A stretch of 6,058 nucleotides of DNA from Streptomycetaceae bacterium (GCA_027488165.1 JAIYCF010000088.1:1-6058); one strand, 5' to 3'. Positions 1 to 5,969 are shown, counted from the stretch's first letter. The notes: generated by a model not told the origin, from the sequence alone. Made by a program: numbers and translations.

Positions 1-833
1 AGTTCTGCCAAATCTGCAACCGGCTTGAGTGGTGCGACATGAATCTCAAATGGGTAGCGAGCTGCATAAGGAACGAAGGCGACCCAATGAGCATTCTTTG
101 CGACAATACGCACTTGATCTTTTAACTCGCGCGCAACGACGTCATCAAATAAGACTTTGCCAGTTTCATCCATATATTTACGGGCAACTGCCAGCATCTT
201 CTGAACTCGCGAAGGTAGATAAGAGTAGGCATAAATCTGACCGTGCGGATGAGAAAGAGTTACACCAACTTCTTCACCGCGATTTTCAAATGGTGCGATG
301 TGATGGATATATGGCTCTTGCGAAAGCTCGCGCACCCGGTCGATCCATGCTTCAAGTAGAACGCGCACCCGTTGCGGAGTTAAATCTTTAAATGATCCGC
401 CATGGTTATCGGTAAAGCAGATTACTTCGCATTTTCCAGCAGCGGTGCCAGCATCGGTTTCGGGGCCGACCATATCGGGTGCTGCCCAATCGCCTTCTGG
501 TTTACGAAGTGAAGGAGAGCGATTATCAAAGACAACTACCTCGTAATTTGTATCTGGTACTTCTGTCAGTAGTTCACCTTTAGTTGGACACAAAGGACAT
601 AACTCTTTTGGTGGCAAGAAGATTCGCCCTTGTCGATGCGCCGCCATTACAACCCATTCGTTGAGAAGTGGATCAAGTCTTAATTCGCCGATACCTGGCT
701 GCTCTTCTTTAGGGCGTTGATCTTGTGCTGTGCGAGATTGTCCTTGCGAGTCGTAATACCGAATGGTGCGTCCATCGGCCATCGCTAAGTTATTGCGAAT
801 GACTCCAGCGCTTAGCTTTTTCTGCTCGCTCAT
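1..833 (-). CDS. galT: Galactose-1-phosphate uridylyltransferase, C-terminus cut off by window edge
   Basis: Cytoplasmic Leloir-pathway enzyme that exchanges UMP between UDP-glucose and galactose-1-phosphate, giving UDP-galactose and glucose-1-phosphate. I translated the minus strand from ATG at 833 and read 277 residues with no stop before the left edge. The HIT-type active site is present as HPHGQ at residues 195-199, with His197 as the expected uridylylated nucleophile. Zinc ligands match the family: CPLC at 79-82, His144 in TDNHGG and His195. ENRG (183-186) and the PHR-like AAHRQGR near 64-70 also fit. Bacterial GalT is usually about 330-380 residues, so perhaps 60-100 residues lie outside the window. 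The start is not certain: no Shine-Dalgarno is well placed and Met18 (MADGR) is an alternative. It lies 39 bp downstream of glpK on the same strand and may be read through from it. The family call is very secure. Confidence 0.96.
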   Translation of the reverse strand, partial: MSEQKKLSAGVIRNNLAMADGRTIRYYDSQGQSRTAQDQRPKEEQPGIGELRLDPLLNEWVVMAAHRQGRIFLPPKELCPLCPTKGELLTEVPDTNYEVVVFDNRSPSLRKPEGDWAAPDMVGPETDAGTAAGKCEVICFTDNHGGSFKDLTPQRVRVLLEAWIDRVRELSQEPYIHHIAPFENRGEEVGVTLSHPHGQIYAYSYLPSRVQKMLAVARKYMDETGKVLFDDVVARELKDQVRIVAKNAHWVAFVPYAARYPFEIHVAPLKPVADLAE

Positions 834-842
834 AATGGGTTA

Positions 843-848
843 ACTCTA
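843..848 (-). promoter_or_regulatory. Possible -10 box of galT
   Basis: The minus strand carries TAGAGT ending 9 nt before the galT ATG. This is 2 nt further than the 7-nt spacing seen at four other genes here, and I see no convincing -35. An AAGGA string lies about 16 nt before the ATG, too far for a normal ribosome binding site. galT could instead be translated from a glpK read-through transcript. Weak call. Confidence 0.3.
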
Positions 849-872
849 ATCCTTAACGGGTGTTATTTAGCG

Positions 873-2360
873 TTAATCAACCCAGTTAAAGGTCCGCTCC
901 ACCGCTTGCTTCCATCGCGCTGCACCGATGGTTCGGGTTTTCTCATCACTTTCTGGGTGCCATCTCCGATCTTGCCGCCACTGCGCTTTAACTTCATCAG
1001 TTGATTGCCAGAAACCAATCGCTAATCCGGCTGCATATGCCGCACCTAGCGCTGTCGTCTCGCTGATTAACGGTTTAACAATGTCGATGCCCATTACATC
1101 TGCTTGCAACTGCATACATAGTTGGTTAGCAGTGATGCCGCCATCAACTTTCATCTCGGTCATTGCTATTCCACTATCTGCAACCATGGCATCCATGATC
1201 TCCATAGTTTGATAGCAGATCGCATCCAAAGCAGCGCGCGCTAGATGGGCTTTAGTCGTAGCGCGAGTTAGCCCAACAATTACGCCTCTTGCGTCGCTGC
1301 GCCAATAAGGAGCAAATAAACCAGAGAAGGCGGGAACGAAGTAAATGCCACCAGCATCTTTAACCTGTAGCGCAAGACCTTCAATTTCAGATGCTGATGA
1401 GATTATTTCAAGTTGATCCCGTAACCATTGAATAGCTGAACCGGTTACCGCAACCGAACCTTCTAGGGCATATTGTGCAGGTTGGTCACCAAACTTAAAG
1501 CAGACTGTTGTTAAGAGGCCGTGCTTAGAGCGAACAATTTCAGTACCGGTGTTTAAGAGTGCGAAGTTGCCAGTGCCATAGGTTGTCTTAGAACTTCCCT
1601 TTTCAAAACACGCTTGCCCGACCATTGCTGCATGTTGATCACCAAGAATTCCGGCGATAGGAATTCGAGCACCGAATGGCCCATCTGCTGATGTCTCACC
1701 ATAAACTTCTGAAGAGGATTTAATCTCAGGGAGAACTGCTAACGGAATATCAAAGATTTCCAAAAGTTCTAGATCCCAAGCTAAAGTCTCTAAGTTCATC
1801 AACATAGTTCTTGAAGCATTAGTGACATCAGTTATATGTAGGCCGCCTGAAAGATTCCAGGTAAGCCAAGAATCGATTGTGCCAATCCGCAGATTTCCCG
1901 CTGCTAGCGCCTGTTTAACTGGCGCAGTGTAATTTATTAGCCAATGAATTTTGCTCGCTGAGAAGTAAGGTGCAATCGCTAGGCCAGTACGACTAACCAA
2001 GAGATCTTTCTGTACTTGGCTGAGCCCATTTAAGAAATCTGCGGTGCGAGTATCTTGCCAAACAATGGCGGGATGAAGCGCTTTACCAGTTTGCGCATCC
2101 CAGGCAACGGTTGTTTCACGTTGATTGGTAATACCTAAAGCTTTTATCTCGTCAGCGCGAATTCCCGCTTTTGAGATCGCTTCTCTGATAACCGCTTGCG
2201 CGTTCTGCCATATCTCGTCTGCATCATGCTCAACCCATCCTGATTGGGGAGTGAATTGTCGATGTTCTTTCTGAGAGATTGCAACTACAGCGCCTGATTT
2301 ATCAAAGATCATGCAACGCGTACTGCTAGTTCCTTGATCCAGACTTGCTATGTAGGACAT
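873..2360 (-). CDS. glpK: Glycerol kinase
   Basis: ATP-dependent phosphorylation of glycerol to sn-glycerol-3-phosphate in the cytoplasm, feeding glycolysis or phospholipid synthesis. The protein is 495 residues, normal for the FGGY-kinase family member GlpK (about 495-505). Visible signatures are the N-terminal phosphate-binding LDQGTSSTR (7-15), GWVEHD (41-46), substrate-binding NQRET (79-83), PYFSASK (131-137), GDQHAAMVGQ with probable catalytic Asp241 (240-249), TTYGTGNF (259-266), and the C-terminal FGGY signature around 376-420 including DGGITANQ (406-413). From memory of Firmicutes GlpK, the regulatory His phosphorylated by PTS HPr sits in an HFYG loop; the corresponding site here appears to be Gly227, so PTS control is unlikely. 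No glpF or glpD is adjacent. The ATG at 2360 is preceded by a leaderless-type -10 box. Identity is very secure. Confidence 0.98.
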   Translation of the reverse strand: MSYIASLDQGTSSTRCMIFDKSGAVVAISQKEHRQFTPQSGWVEHDADEIWQNAQAVIREAISKAGIRADEIKALGITNQRETTVAWDAQTGKALHPAIVWQDTRTADFLNGLSQVQKDLLVSRTGLAIAPYFSASKIHWLINYTAPVKQALAAGNLRIGTIDSWLTWNLSGGLHITDVTNASRTMLMNLETLAWDLELLEIFDIPLAVLPEIKSSSEVYGETSADGPFGARIPIAGILGDQHAAMVGQACFEKGSSKTTYGTGNFALLNTGTEIVRSKHGLLTTVCFKFGDQPAQYALEGSVAVTGSAIQWLRDQLEIISSASEIEGLALQVKDAGGIYFVPAFSGLFAPYWRSDARGVIVGLTRATTKAHLARAALDAICYQTMEIMDAMVADSGIAMTEMKVDGGITANQLCMQLQADVMGIDIVKPLISETTALGAAYAAGLAIGFWQSTDEVKAQWRQDRRWHPESDEKTRTIGAARWKQAVERTFNWVD

Positions 2361-2367
2361 GTCCTTT

Positions 2368-2396
2368 AGCGTACAAGAATCTATTGCAAGAGCAAT
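2368..2396 (-). promoter_or_regulatory. Leaderless-type promoter of glpK with palindrome at -35
   Basis: On the minus strand, TACGCT (2368-2373) ends 7 nt before the glpK ATG, so transcription would start at or next to the start codon. A -35-like ATTGCT or TTGCTC lies 17 or 16 nt upstream. AAAGGA is present but only 1 nt from the ATG, too close to act as a Shine-Dalgarno site. The -35 falls in a perfect palindrome, ATTGC-N4-GCAAT (2383-2396), a possible operator. The region fills the gap after the muramidase stop codon, so glpK probably has its own transcript. Confidence 0.62.
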
Positions 2397-2398
2397 GA

Positions 2399-4021
2399 CT
2401 AATTCTTTATCTGATTCCTACAACCATCAGTTGCTGGCTTCTTTGTTGGTGAAACTGTTGGCTTTGGAGTCGGCGTTGCCAGATTTGGATCTCCTGGCAG
2501 AATCGAGAGAGTGATCGGTGATCGACTTTCAGCATGAGTACCTGTGGCATCCAAGAATCCGATTCGTCCATTCCAAGTACCAGCTGGAATACCTTTAATT
2601 GTTAACTTCCAAGAGCCACTAGTTGATCTCACAACAGTTTGAGTTGGCTTAGGGTCAATCGGAGTACTTGAGTTAACGTAGAAGCGGACCGTTCCTGTTA
2701 CGACAGGTTTTCCATCGGGGCGCGTTACATCTACTTCTAACATCACCGGTTTATCACTGGTTGAGAACTTCACGTTCTTATAGACCAAAGTACTTGTTTC
2801 ATTCTTTGGCATTTGATCGACAACTTCAGGAAACCAACTGCCCTTAACTAAATCTAAGAAAGCACTTGGCTCTCCACGGAAAACATTTAAATCAAGTCGC
2901 GTTCCAGGAACTCCATATTTAGGAGCAATTCCGCAGGATGAGTATTGCCAAATGATCCATTGCGATGAGCAGTTTGCCGCCGTCCACGAGTGAACGTAAC
3001 AACCTCCTTCTTTAAGACCAGGTTGCCCCAGTGGATCTGCTGGATCAATTCCATATTGAGCTAACCAAAGCGGGTATTGGCGTAGTTCATCATCGCGAAC
3101 CATCGCACCTTCGAGGAAGCTTGGGTATGAATACAAAATTGGTAGGCGATCGGTTTTCTCACGCAATACCTTTAAGAAAGTTTTCGCCCAGAGCGTTATC
3201 TGCGCCTTTGGTAGATATCTGGCACAAGTCTTTCCAGAGAGACGAACGCAGTTATTCTCTAAATCAAGAGCGTAAGGAAGGTCGCGATCGTTGTAGCCGC
3301 CGAGTGCTTGAAGTCTCCATAGAACCTTCTGAGCTTGAGTTTGCGCATCAGAAATAACTTCGGCATCTGTCTTTACATCGGGCAAAACCGCGTAATGATA
3401 AAAGCCCGTATACAGTCCGGCTGCTTGCGCAGCAGGCCGATCAATAATCACATATTTCAGCGCCAGCGCATCTGCTTCATCACGGGTATCTGATGCTTTA
3501 ATCATTACAAAGCGCATACCAGCGCTGTACTTCTTAACGAAGTCAATAGGTGCGCCATTCGGATGTTGCCAACGACTCACATCGGTGCCGTGAATCCGAC
3601 CACCAGGACCGAGTTGATCAATCATTACAGTTGACGCTGCATTCGAAATTTCAGGAACTGAGCGAACTGTTATTTCGCGAATATTTGAGTAGACAGTCTT
3701 TGAACCAAGCCGCACCTTTGCACGGTATTTAACTTGAGCATTGAGCGCTGTCGCAACAGCTACAACTTTCCAAGTGCCGACTCGAGCGGTTCTTGTCGAA
3801 AATCTTGTATCTTGCCATTTACCGTTTAGCTGGATCTGGATCTCTACCTTTACCGAAGATTTGGCAGGCTTCAGATTTCCATAAAGCGTCACAACCGGTT
3901 CTTCTCCACCTGGAGTTTGTAGCACAGTGAGGCTCAACTTAGAAGTTGCAGCGTTAGTTGAAACAGTTTGAATTGAGAAGAGCGCAAGGCTCATGACTAA
4001 AACTGAGATAATTTTTTTCAT
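2399..4021 (-). CDS. Secreted GH25 muramidase (lysozyme) with Ig-like domains
   Basis: Predicted exported 540-residue N-acetylmuramidase that would cleave the MurNAc-GlcNAc bond of peptidoglycan. Residues 1-24 form a signal peptide (MKK, hydrophobic core, T-N-A cleavage site). Residues 27-122 look like a beta-rich Ig/fibronectin-type module. The GH25 catalytic domain spans about 143-392: HGTDVSRWQ (144-152, Asp147), FVMIKASD (171-178), GFYHYA (206-211), catalytic ALDLEN (251-256, Asp253 and Glu255), PILYSYPSFL (294-303), PLWLAQYG (317-324), WIIWQYSS (355-362) and LDLNVFRG (376-383). Residues 405-507 form a second Ig-like module, followed by a Thr/Pro/Lys-rich tail (511-531). There is no LPXTG or C-terminal membrane anchor. 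Six cysteines (258, 266, 341, 351, 363, 534) suggest disulfides. Its ATG overlaps the upstream stop by ATGA, indicating translational coupling; a weak GAAG sits 7 nt upstream. It could serve cell-wall remodelling or attack on other bacteria; the sequence does not say which. Confidence 0.92.
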   Translation of the reverse strand: MKKIISVLVMSLALFSIQTVSTNAATSKLSLTVLQTPGGEEPVVTLYGNLKPAKSSVKVEIQIQLNGKWQDTRFSTRTARVGTWKVVAVATALNAQVKYRAKVRLGSKTVYSNIREITVRSVPEISNAASTVMIDQLGPGGRIHGTDVSRWQHPNGAPIDFVKKYSAGMRFVMIKASDTRDEADALALKYVIIDRPAAQAAGLYTGFYHYAVLPDVKTDAEVISDAQTQAQKVLWRLQALGGYNDRDLPYALDLENNCVRLSGKTCARYLPKAQITLWAKTFLKVLREKTDRLPILYSYPSFLEGAMVRDDELRQYPLWLAQYGIDPADPLGQPGLKEGGCYVHSWTAANCSSQWIIWQYSSCGIAPKYGVPGTRLDLNVFRGEPSAFLDLVKGSWFPEVVDQMPKNETSTLVYKNVKFSTSDKPVMLEVDVTRPDGKPVVTGTVRFYVNSSTPIDPKPTQTVVRSTSGSWKLTIKGIPAGTWNGRIGFLDATGTHAESRSPITLSILPGDPNLATPTPKPTVSPTKKPATDGCRNQIKN

Positions 4022-4290
4022 TTTAATTCTTCAATTTCGATTGTGATCTCCAGAACCGCCTGAATTGAAGCTTTAAGCGAGTTCTCCAGCTTTATGCGCG
4101 CGGGAGAGTATTCATGTCCGCCAGAGAATTTGCGGGCGTCAGAGAAATCTAATTTCAAAGTAGTCCCATCAAATTCAGCAAGGCGGGCATCGAAATATGC
4201 GATCCAGGCGATGCGATCATGAGACTCGAGATGATCTAAAACATCGTTCCACTGGGCCCGAAGTTCAGCCAAAGCAAGGGAAGCGGACAT
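4018..4290 (-). CDS. Small protein resembling the C-terminal tau domain of DnaX
   Basis: This is a 90-residue protein starting MSASLALAELRAQW and ending EITIEIEELK. The order of features matches what I recall of the C-terminal domain of the DNA polymerase III tau subunit: a helix with LRAQWNDVLDHLE, then DRIAWIAYFDARLAEFDGTTLKLDF (the short hydrophobic strand ending in an 'LDGxTLxLxF'-type motif), then a basic/polar stretch and a helix LENSLKASIQAVL followed by a beta strand. No ATPase part is present, so it cannot be a clamp loader; it may bind a protein partner. This likeness is inference from pattern, not from a search. An open frame extends to an ATG at 4365, but that would overlap the response regulator gene. 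The ATG at 4290 has a -10 box exactly 7 nt upstream and is preferred. It is translationally coupled to the muramidase by a 4-nt overlap. Function unknown. Confidence 0.75.
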   Translation of the reverse strand: MSASLALAELRAQWNDVLDHLESHDRIAWIAYFDARLAEFDGTTLKLDFSDARKFSGGHEYSPARIKLENSLKASIQAVLEITIEIEELK

Positions 4291-4297
4291 GGCACAA

Positions 4298-4325
4298 ACT
4301 TTAGTGGTTACGCTAAATAAGTAAG
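4298..4325 (-). promoter_or_regulatory. Leaderless-type promoter of the DnaX-tau-like/muramidase pair
   Basis: The minus strand has TAAAGT (4298-4303) ending 7 nt before the ATG at 4290, with no ribosome binding site between. The -35 is poor (CTTACT at 16-nt spacing, 4320-4325). It lies in the 37-bp gap after the response regulator stop. It implies that the small gene and the coupled muramidase form one two-gene transcript. The match to the other -10 boxes in this window is what supports the 4290 start. Confidence 0.55.
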
Positions 4326-4327
4326 AG

Positions 4328-5002
4328 CTAGTGGCGCGGTGCGCCGATCCATTTGAAGTACTCACCAGTTAAAACAACGCGCAAATTCTGTGTCCTATCT
4401 GGGAGGACCTTCAGATGTTGTGCGATTCGGGCAACTATCTGTTCTACCGATTTTTCGCTGACAAAACGCACCTTTGCGATCTCTGAGTTACTTAGCCCCT
4501 TAGCCAGCAAGCGGAATGTTTCAATCTGAATATCTGTGAATTCATTGAGAATCGAAGCGAAAGAGTTTTCATGAAGAGAGCCATGGCTATCTACCCAAGA
4601 CATTTTCTCTTTGGCATCGACAGCGGCAATTGACCGCACAATGGCATGGCTAACAACAGAGAGATCAGCAATCGACTTTTTCAGAATAATTTGCGAGCCT
4701 TGCGGAATCTGCTTTTCCAATAGCCCAAGCAGCCTTAAATCAGGGCAAGCGGTCATTAGAACGACGCCGAGTGAAGAGTTAACTTTTCTAAACTTGTTTA
4801 CCAATTTTAACGCTTCAGCACCGGCGAATTGGAGATCAATTAAAACAACTTGAGGAGAGAGAAATTTATATAAGTTTTCTGCGATCTCATCAGTGCTTGC
4901 TTCTGCTACGACATTTATAGATTGCAGACGTAGTGCTGCACTAAGAGTTGCTAACTCAAAAGCATCGTCGCTTGCTACAAGAACTGTCGGAGAATTAGCC
5001 AC
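4328..5002 (-). CDS. NarL/LuxR-type response regulator, orphan
   Basis: Predicted cytoplasmic DNA-binding response regulator of 224 residues. The N-terminal receiver domain (about 5-125) has the acidic pair Asp12-Asp13, the phosphoacceptor Asp56 in VVLIDLQF, Thr84 in VLMTA and Lys108 in ILKKS, so all phosphorylation residues are present; the usual Pro after the Lys is replaced by Lys. After a linker (128-150) comes a LuxR-type helix-turn-helix (about 153-212): FTDIQIETFRLLAKGLSNSEIA, then FVSEKSVEQIVARI. This is close to the family but lacks the common Glu in 'T.RE.EVL' (here Ile-Gln-Ile-Glu). No histidine kinase is in the window. The start is GTG; the frame has no better ATG. TACCTT lies 5 nt before it. 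It may regulate the following small-protein/muramidase pair or itself, but this is only inferred from adjacency. Confidence 0.9.
   Translation of the reverse strand: MANSPTVLVASDDAFELATLSAALRLQSINVVAEASTDEIAENLYKFLSPQVVLIDLQFAGAEALKLVNKFRKVNSSLGVVLMTACPDLRLLGLLEKQIPQGSQIILKKSIADLSVVSHAIVRSIAAVDAKEKMSWVDSHGSLHENSFASILNEFTDIQIETFRLLAKGLSNSEIAKVRFVSEKSVEQIVARIAQHLKVLPDRTQNLRVVLTGEYFKWIGAPRH
4333..4345 (-). other. Short GC hairpin over the end of the response regulator gene
   Basis: The minus strand reads GGCGC-ACC-GCGCC, a perfect 5-bp stem with a 3-nt loop, ending 2 nt before the TAG stop codon. There is no U-tract after it, so it is not a canonical intrinsic terminator. It encodes the final Gly-Ala-Pro-Arg residues and may be chance, or may stabilise the mRNA end. 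Confidence 0.25.
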
Positions 5003-5007
5003 GTCTC

Positions 5008-5037
5008 AAGGTAGTGCATGGGTGATACGCGGGTGAT
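5008..5037 (-). promoter_or_regulatory. Promoter region of the response regulator with direct repeats
   Basis: TACCTT (5008-5013 on the minus strand) ends 5 nt before the GTG start and is a plausible -10 box of a leaderless or nearly leaderless transcript. No good -35 exists. The place where it should be is occupied by two identical 7-mers, ATCACCC (5020-5026 and 5031-5037), repeated with an 11-bp period, about one helical turn. This could be a regulator binding site, possibly activating or autoregulatory. Confidence 0.42.
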
Positions 5038-5052
5038 CTCAAAGATTAAATT

Positions 5053-5076
5053 AAAAAAAATCTGGGGCTAGCCCTA
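5053..5076 (-). terminator. Candidate intrinsic terminator after nnrD
   Basis: Overlapping the nnrD stop codon, the minus strand has the palindrome GGGCTAGCCC (5065-5074), then CAGA and a run of eight T (5053-5060). As RNA this can form only a short GGG/CCC stem with a CUAG loop, so the hairpin is weak, but the U8 tract is strong. It probably separates nnrD from the response regulator gene. Confidence 0.5.
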
Positions 5077-5913
5077 CTTTAATATTTTGCGCAACGCTTC
5101 AGGAAGAAAATCAATGATTGATGTGGCAGAAATGGGGCTATCCTTAGATGCTAATAATGCTGCGGAGTTATGTATAAATGCACCAGTAGCCGCTACGCGA
5201 GCTAAGTTGTTTTGATCATTTAAAATCTCGATGTAATTTGTGGCAACAATTGCGCCAATTATTCCCGCTAATACATCACCACTTCCTGCAGTTGCTAACC
5301 ATGGAGTTGCTTTAGGTAGCTCAATTAAGATTTCGTTGTTTGCAACATAGGTGACGGAACCCTTTAGCAATACCGTTACTTTCAATTCTTTTGCGGCGGC
5401 TACCGCCCACTTCTTTGGATCTGCTTCTATAGCCTCGGAAGAGACCTTGATTCCGCGCTTCATGAGCAGTTTTGCGAGTTCGCCGACGTGGGGAGTTATC
5501 AAAGTGGGTTGAGATAACTTGCCCGCCCAATCGAGCGCGCCCGCATCTAGAACGGTTGGCACGCTCTGTGCTTTCATCAAGGTGAACCAACGATGGCGTA
5601 GCCAAGTTGTGTAGTCACTAAATTTCTTCTCACTGATACCTGATCCAACTAGCCAGGCATCCACCTTTCCAGGCTGAACAATTACTTCTGGCGCCGCATG
5701 AAGTACTAGGTGGGCAAGCCCGGAAGAGCTATGAAAACGCAATACTCCTAAGCCAGTGGCAACCGCTGCCTTGGTTGTCAGCACCGCAGCACCTGGATAC
5801 TGGGCCGATCCTGTTATGGCTCCAAGGGTTCCACGCGAATATTTATGATCCAATTCGCTTGGAATAACTATCTGTTTCTTGCAATCTTTAGCGGTCCACT
5901 TCTGAATCTTCAT
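5074..5913 (-). CDS. nnrD: ADP-dependent NAD(P)H-hydrate dehydratase, stand-alone
   Basis: Cytoplasmic metabolite-repair enzyme that dehydrates the S form of NADHX/NADPHX back to NAD(P)H using ADP. With the start chosen here it is 279 residues, typical for a single-domain NnrD (ribokinase-like fold). Counting from this start, HKYSRG is at 23-28, GSAQYPGAAVL at 35-45, VDAWLVGSGI at 84-93, DAGAL at 123-127, ITPHVGEL at 139-146, LLKGSV at 182-187 and the catalytic/nucleotide loop TAGSGDVLAG at 208-217, with Asp213 as likely catalytic residue. The NnrE epimerase domain, fused in many bacteria, is absent and must be encoded elsewhere if present. The frame is open to a TTG at 5955, but that start would place a -10 box inside the gene; ATG 5913 lies exactly 7 nt after TAGGAT and begins MKIQKW. 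The gene ends TAG inside a terminator palindrome and is divergent from the oxidoreductase. Confidence 0.93.
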   Translation of the reverse strand: MKIQKWTAKDCKKQIVIPSELDHKYSRGTLGAITGSAQYPGAAVLTTKAAVATGLGVLRFHSSSGLAHLVLHAAPEVIVQPGKVDAWLVGSGISEKKFSDYTTWLRHRWFTLMKAQSVPTVLDAGALDWAGKLSQPTLITPHVGELAKLLMKRGIKVSSEAIEADPKKWAVAAAKELKVTVLLKGSVTYVANNEILIELPKATPWLATAGSGDVLAGIIGAIVATNYIEILNDQNNLARVAATGAFIHNSAALLASKDSPISATSIIDFLPEALRKILK

Positions 5914-5920
5914 GAGCCAT

Positions 5921-5948
5921 ATCCTATTACTGATTGGCGAAAGCCAAA
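5921..5948 (-). promoter_or_regulatory. Leaderless-type promoter of nnrD
   Basis: On the minus strand TAGGAT (5921-5926) ends 7 nt before the ATG at 5913. A -35-like TTTGGC lies 16 nt upstream (5943-5948), inside the right arm of the shared palindrome. There is no well-spaced ribosome binding site. It overlaps the oppositely oriented promoter of the oxidoreductase. Confidence 0.6.
5934..5947. repeat. Palindrome TTGGC-GAAA-GCCAA between divergent promoters
   Basis: A perfect inverted repeat with 5-bp arms (5934-5938 and 5943-5947) and a 4-nt spacer. Its left arm forms most of the -35 of the plus-strand promoter and its right arm most of the -35 of the minus-strand promoter. Possible operator for one regulator acting on both genes, though arms this short can arise by chance. 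Confidence 0.4.
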
Positions 5949-5962
5949 TTAGCAAGTATTGT
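5934..5962 (+). promoter_or_regulatory. Leaderless-type promoter of the Gfo/Idh/MocA oxidoreductase gene
   Basis: TTGGCG (5934-5939) and TATTGT (5957-5962) are separated by 17 nt, and the -10 box ends 7 nt before the ATG at 5970. This is the best-formed promoter in the window. No ribosome binding site is present, which agrees with a leaderless transcript. Confidence 0.68.
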
Positions 5963-5969
5963 CACCGCT

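Noticed and set aside
29..391. 120-residue plus-strand open frame
   Set aside because: It lies antisense to galT, whose minus-strand frame has the full HPH and zinc motifs. The translation shows no domain pattern and looks like an out-of-frame shadow.
853..876. Inverted repeat TTAACG-N12-CGTTAA over the glpK stop as a terminator
   Set aside because: The stem is 6 bp and AT-rich with a 12-nt loop, and no T-tract follows on the transcribed strand. Probably chance in a TTAA-rich gap.
928..1212. 94-residue plus-strand open frame
   Set aside because: Antisense to the conserved C-terminal half of glpK; no recognisable protein features.
3031..3732. Two plus-strand open frames (3031-3357 and 3550-3732)
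   Set aside because: Both lie antisense to the muramidase catalytic region and show no independent promoter or domain.
4333..4345. GGCGC-ACC-GCGCC hairpin as an intrinsic terminator of the response regulator gene
   Set aside because: No U-run follows the stem. Kept only as a low-confidence hairpin.
4291..4365. N-terminal extension of the small DnaX-tau-like protein to ATG 4365
   Set aside because: It would overlap the response regulator's last codons by 38 bp and place the -10 box within the coding sequence. The extension has no domain character.
4611..4853. 80-residue plus-strand open frame
   Set aside because: Antisense to the receiver domain of the response regulator; explained as a shadow.
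5321..5605. 94-residue minus-strand open frame, Arg-rich
   Set aside because: It is a different frame of the same strand inside nnrD, whose motifs span this region. The Arg/Ser-rich composition is typical of a frame-shifted reading.
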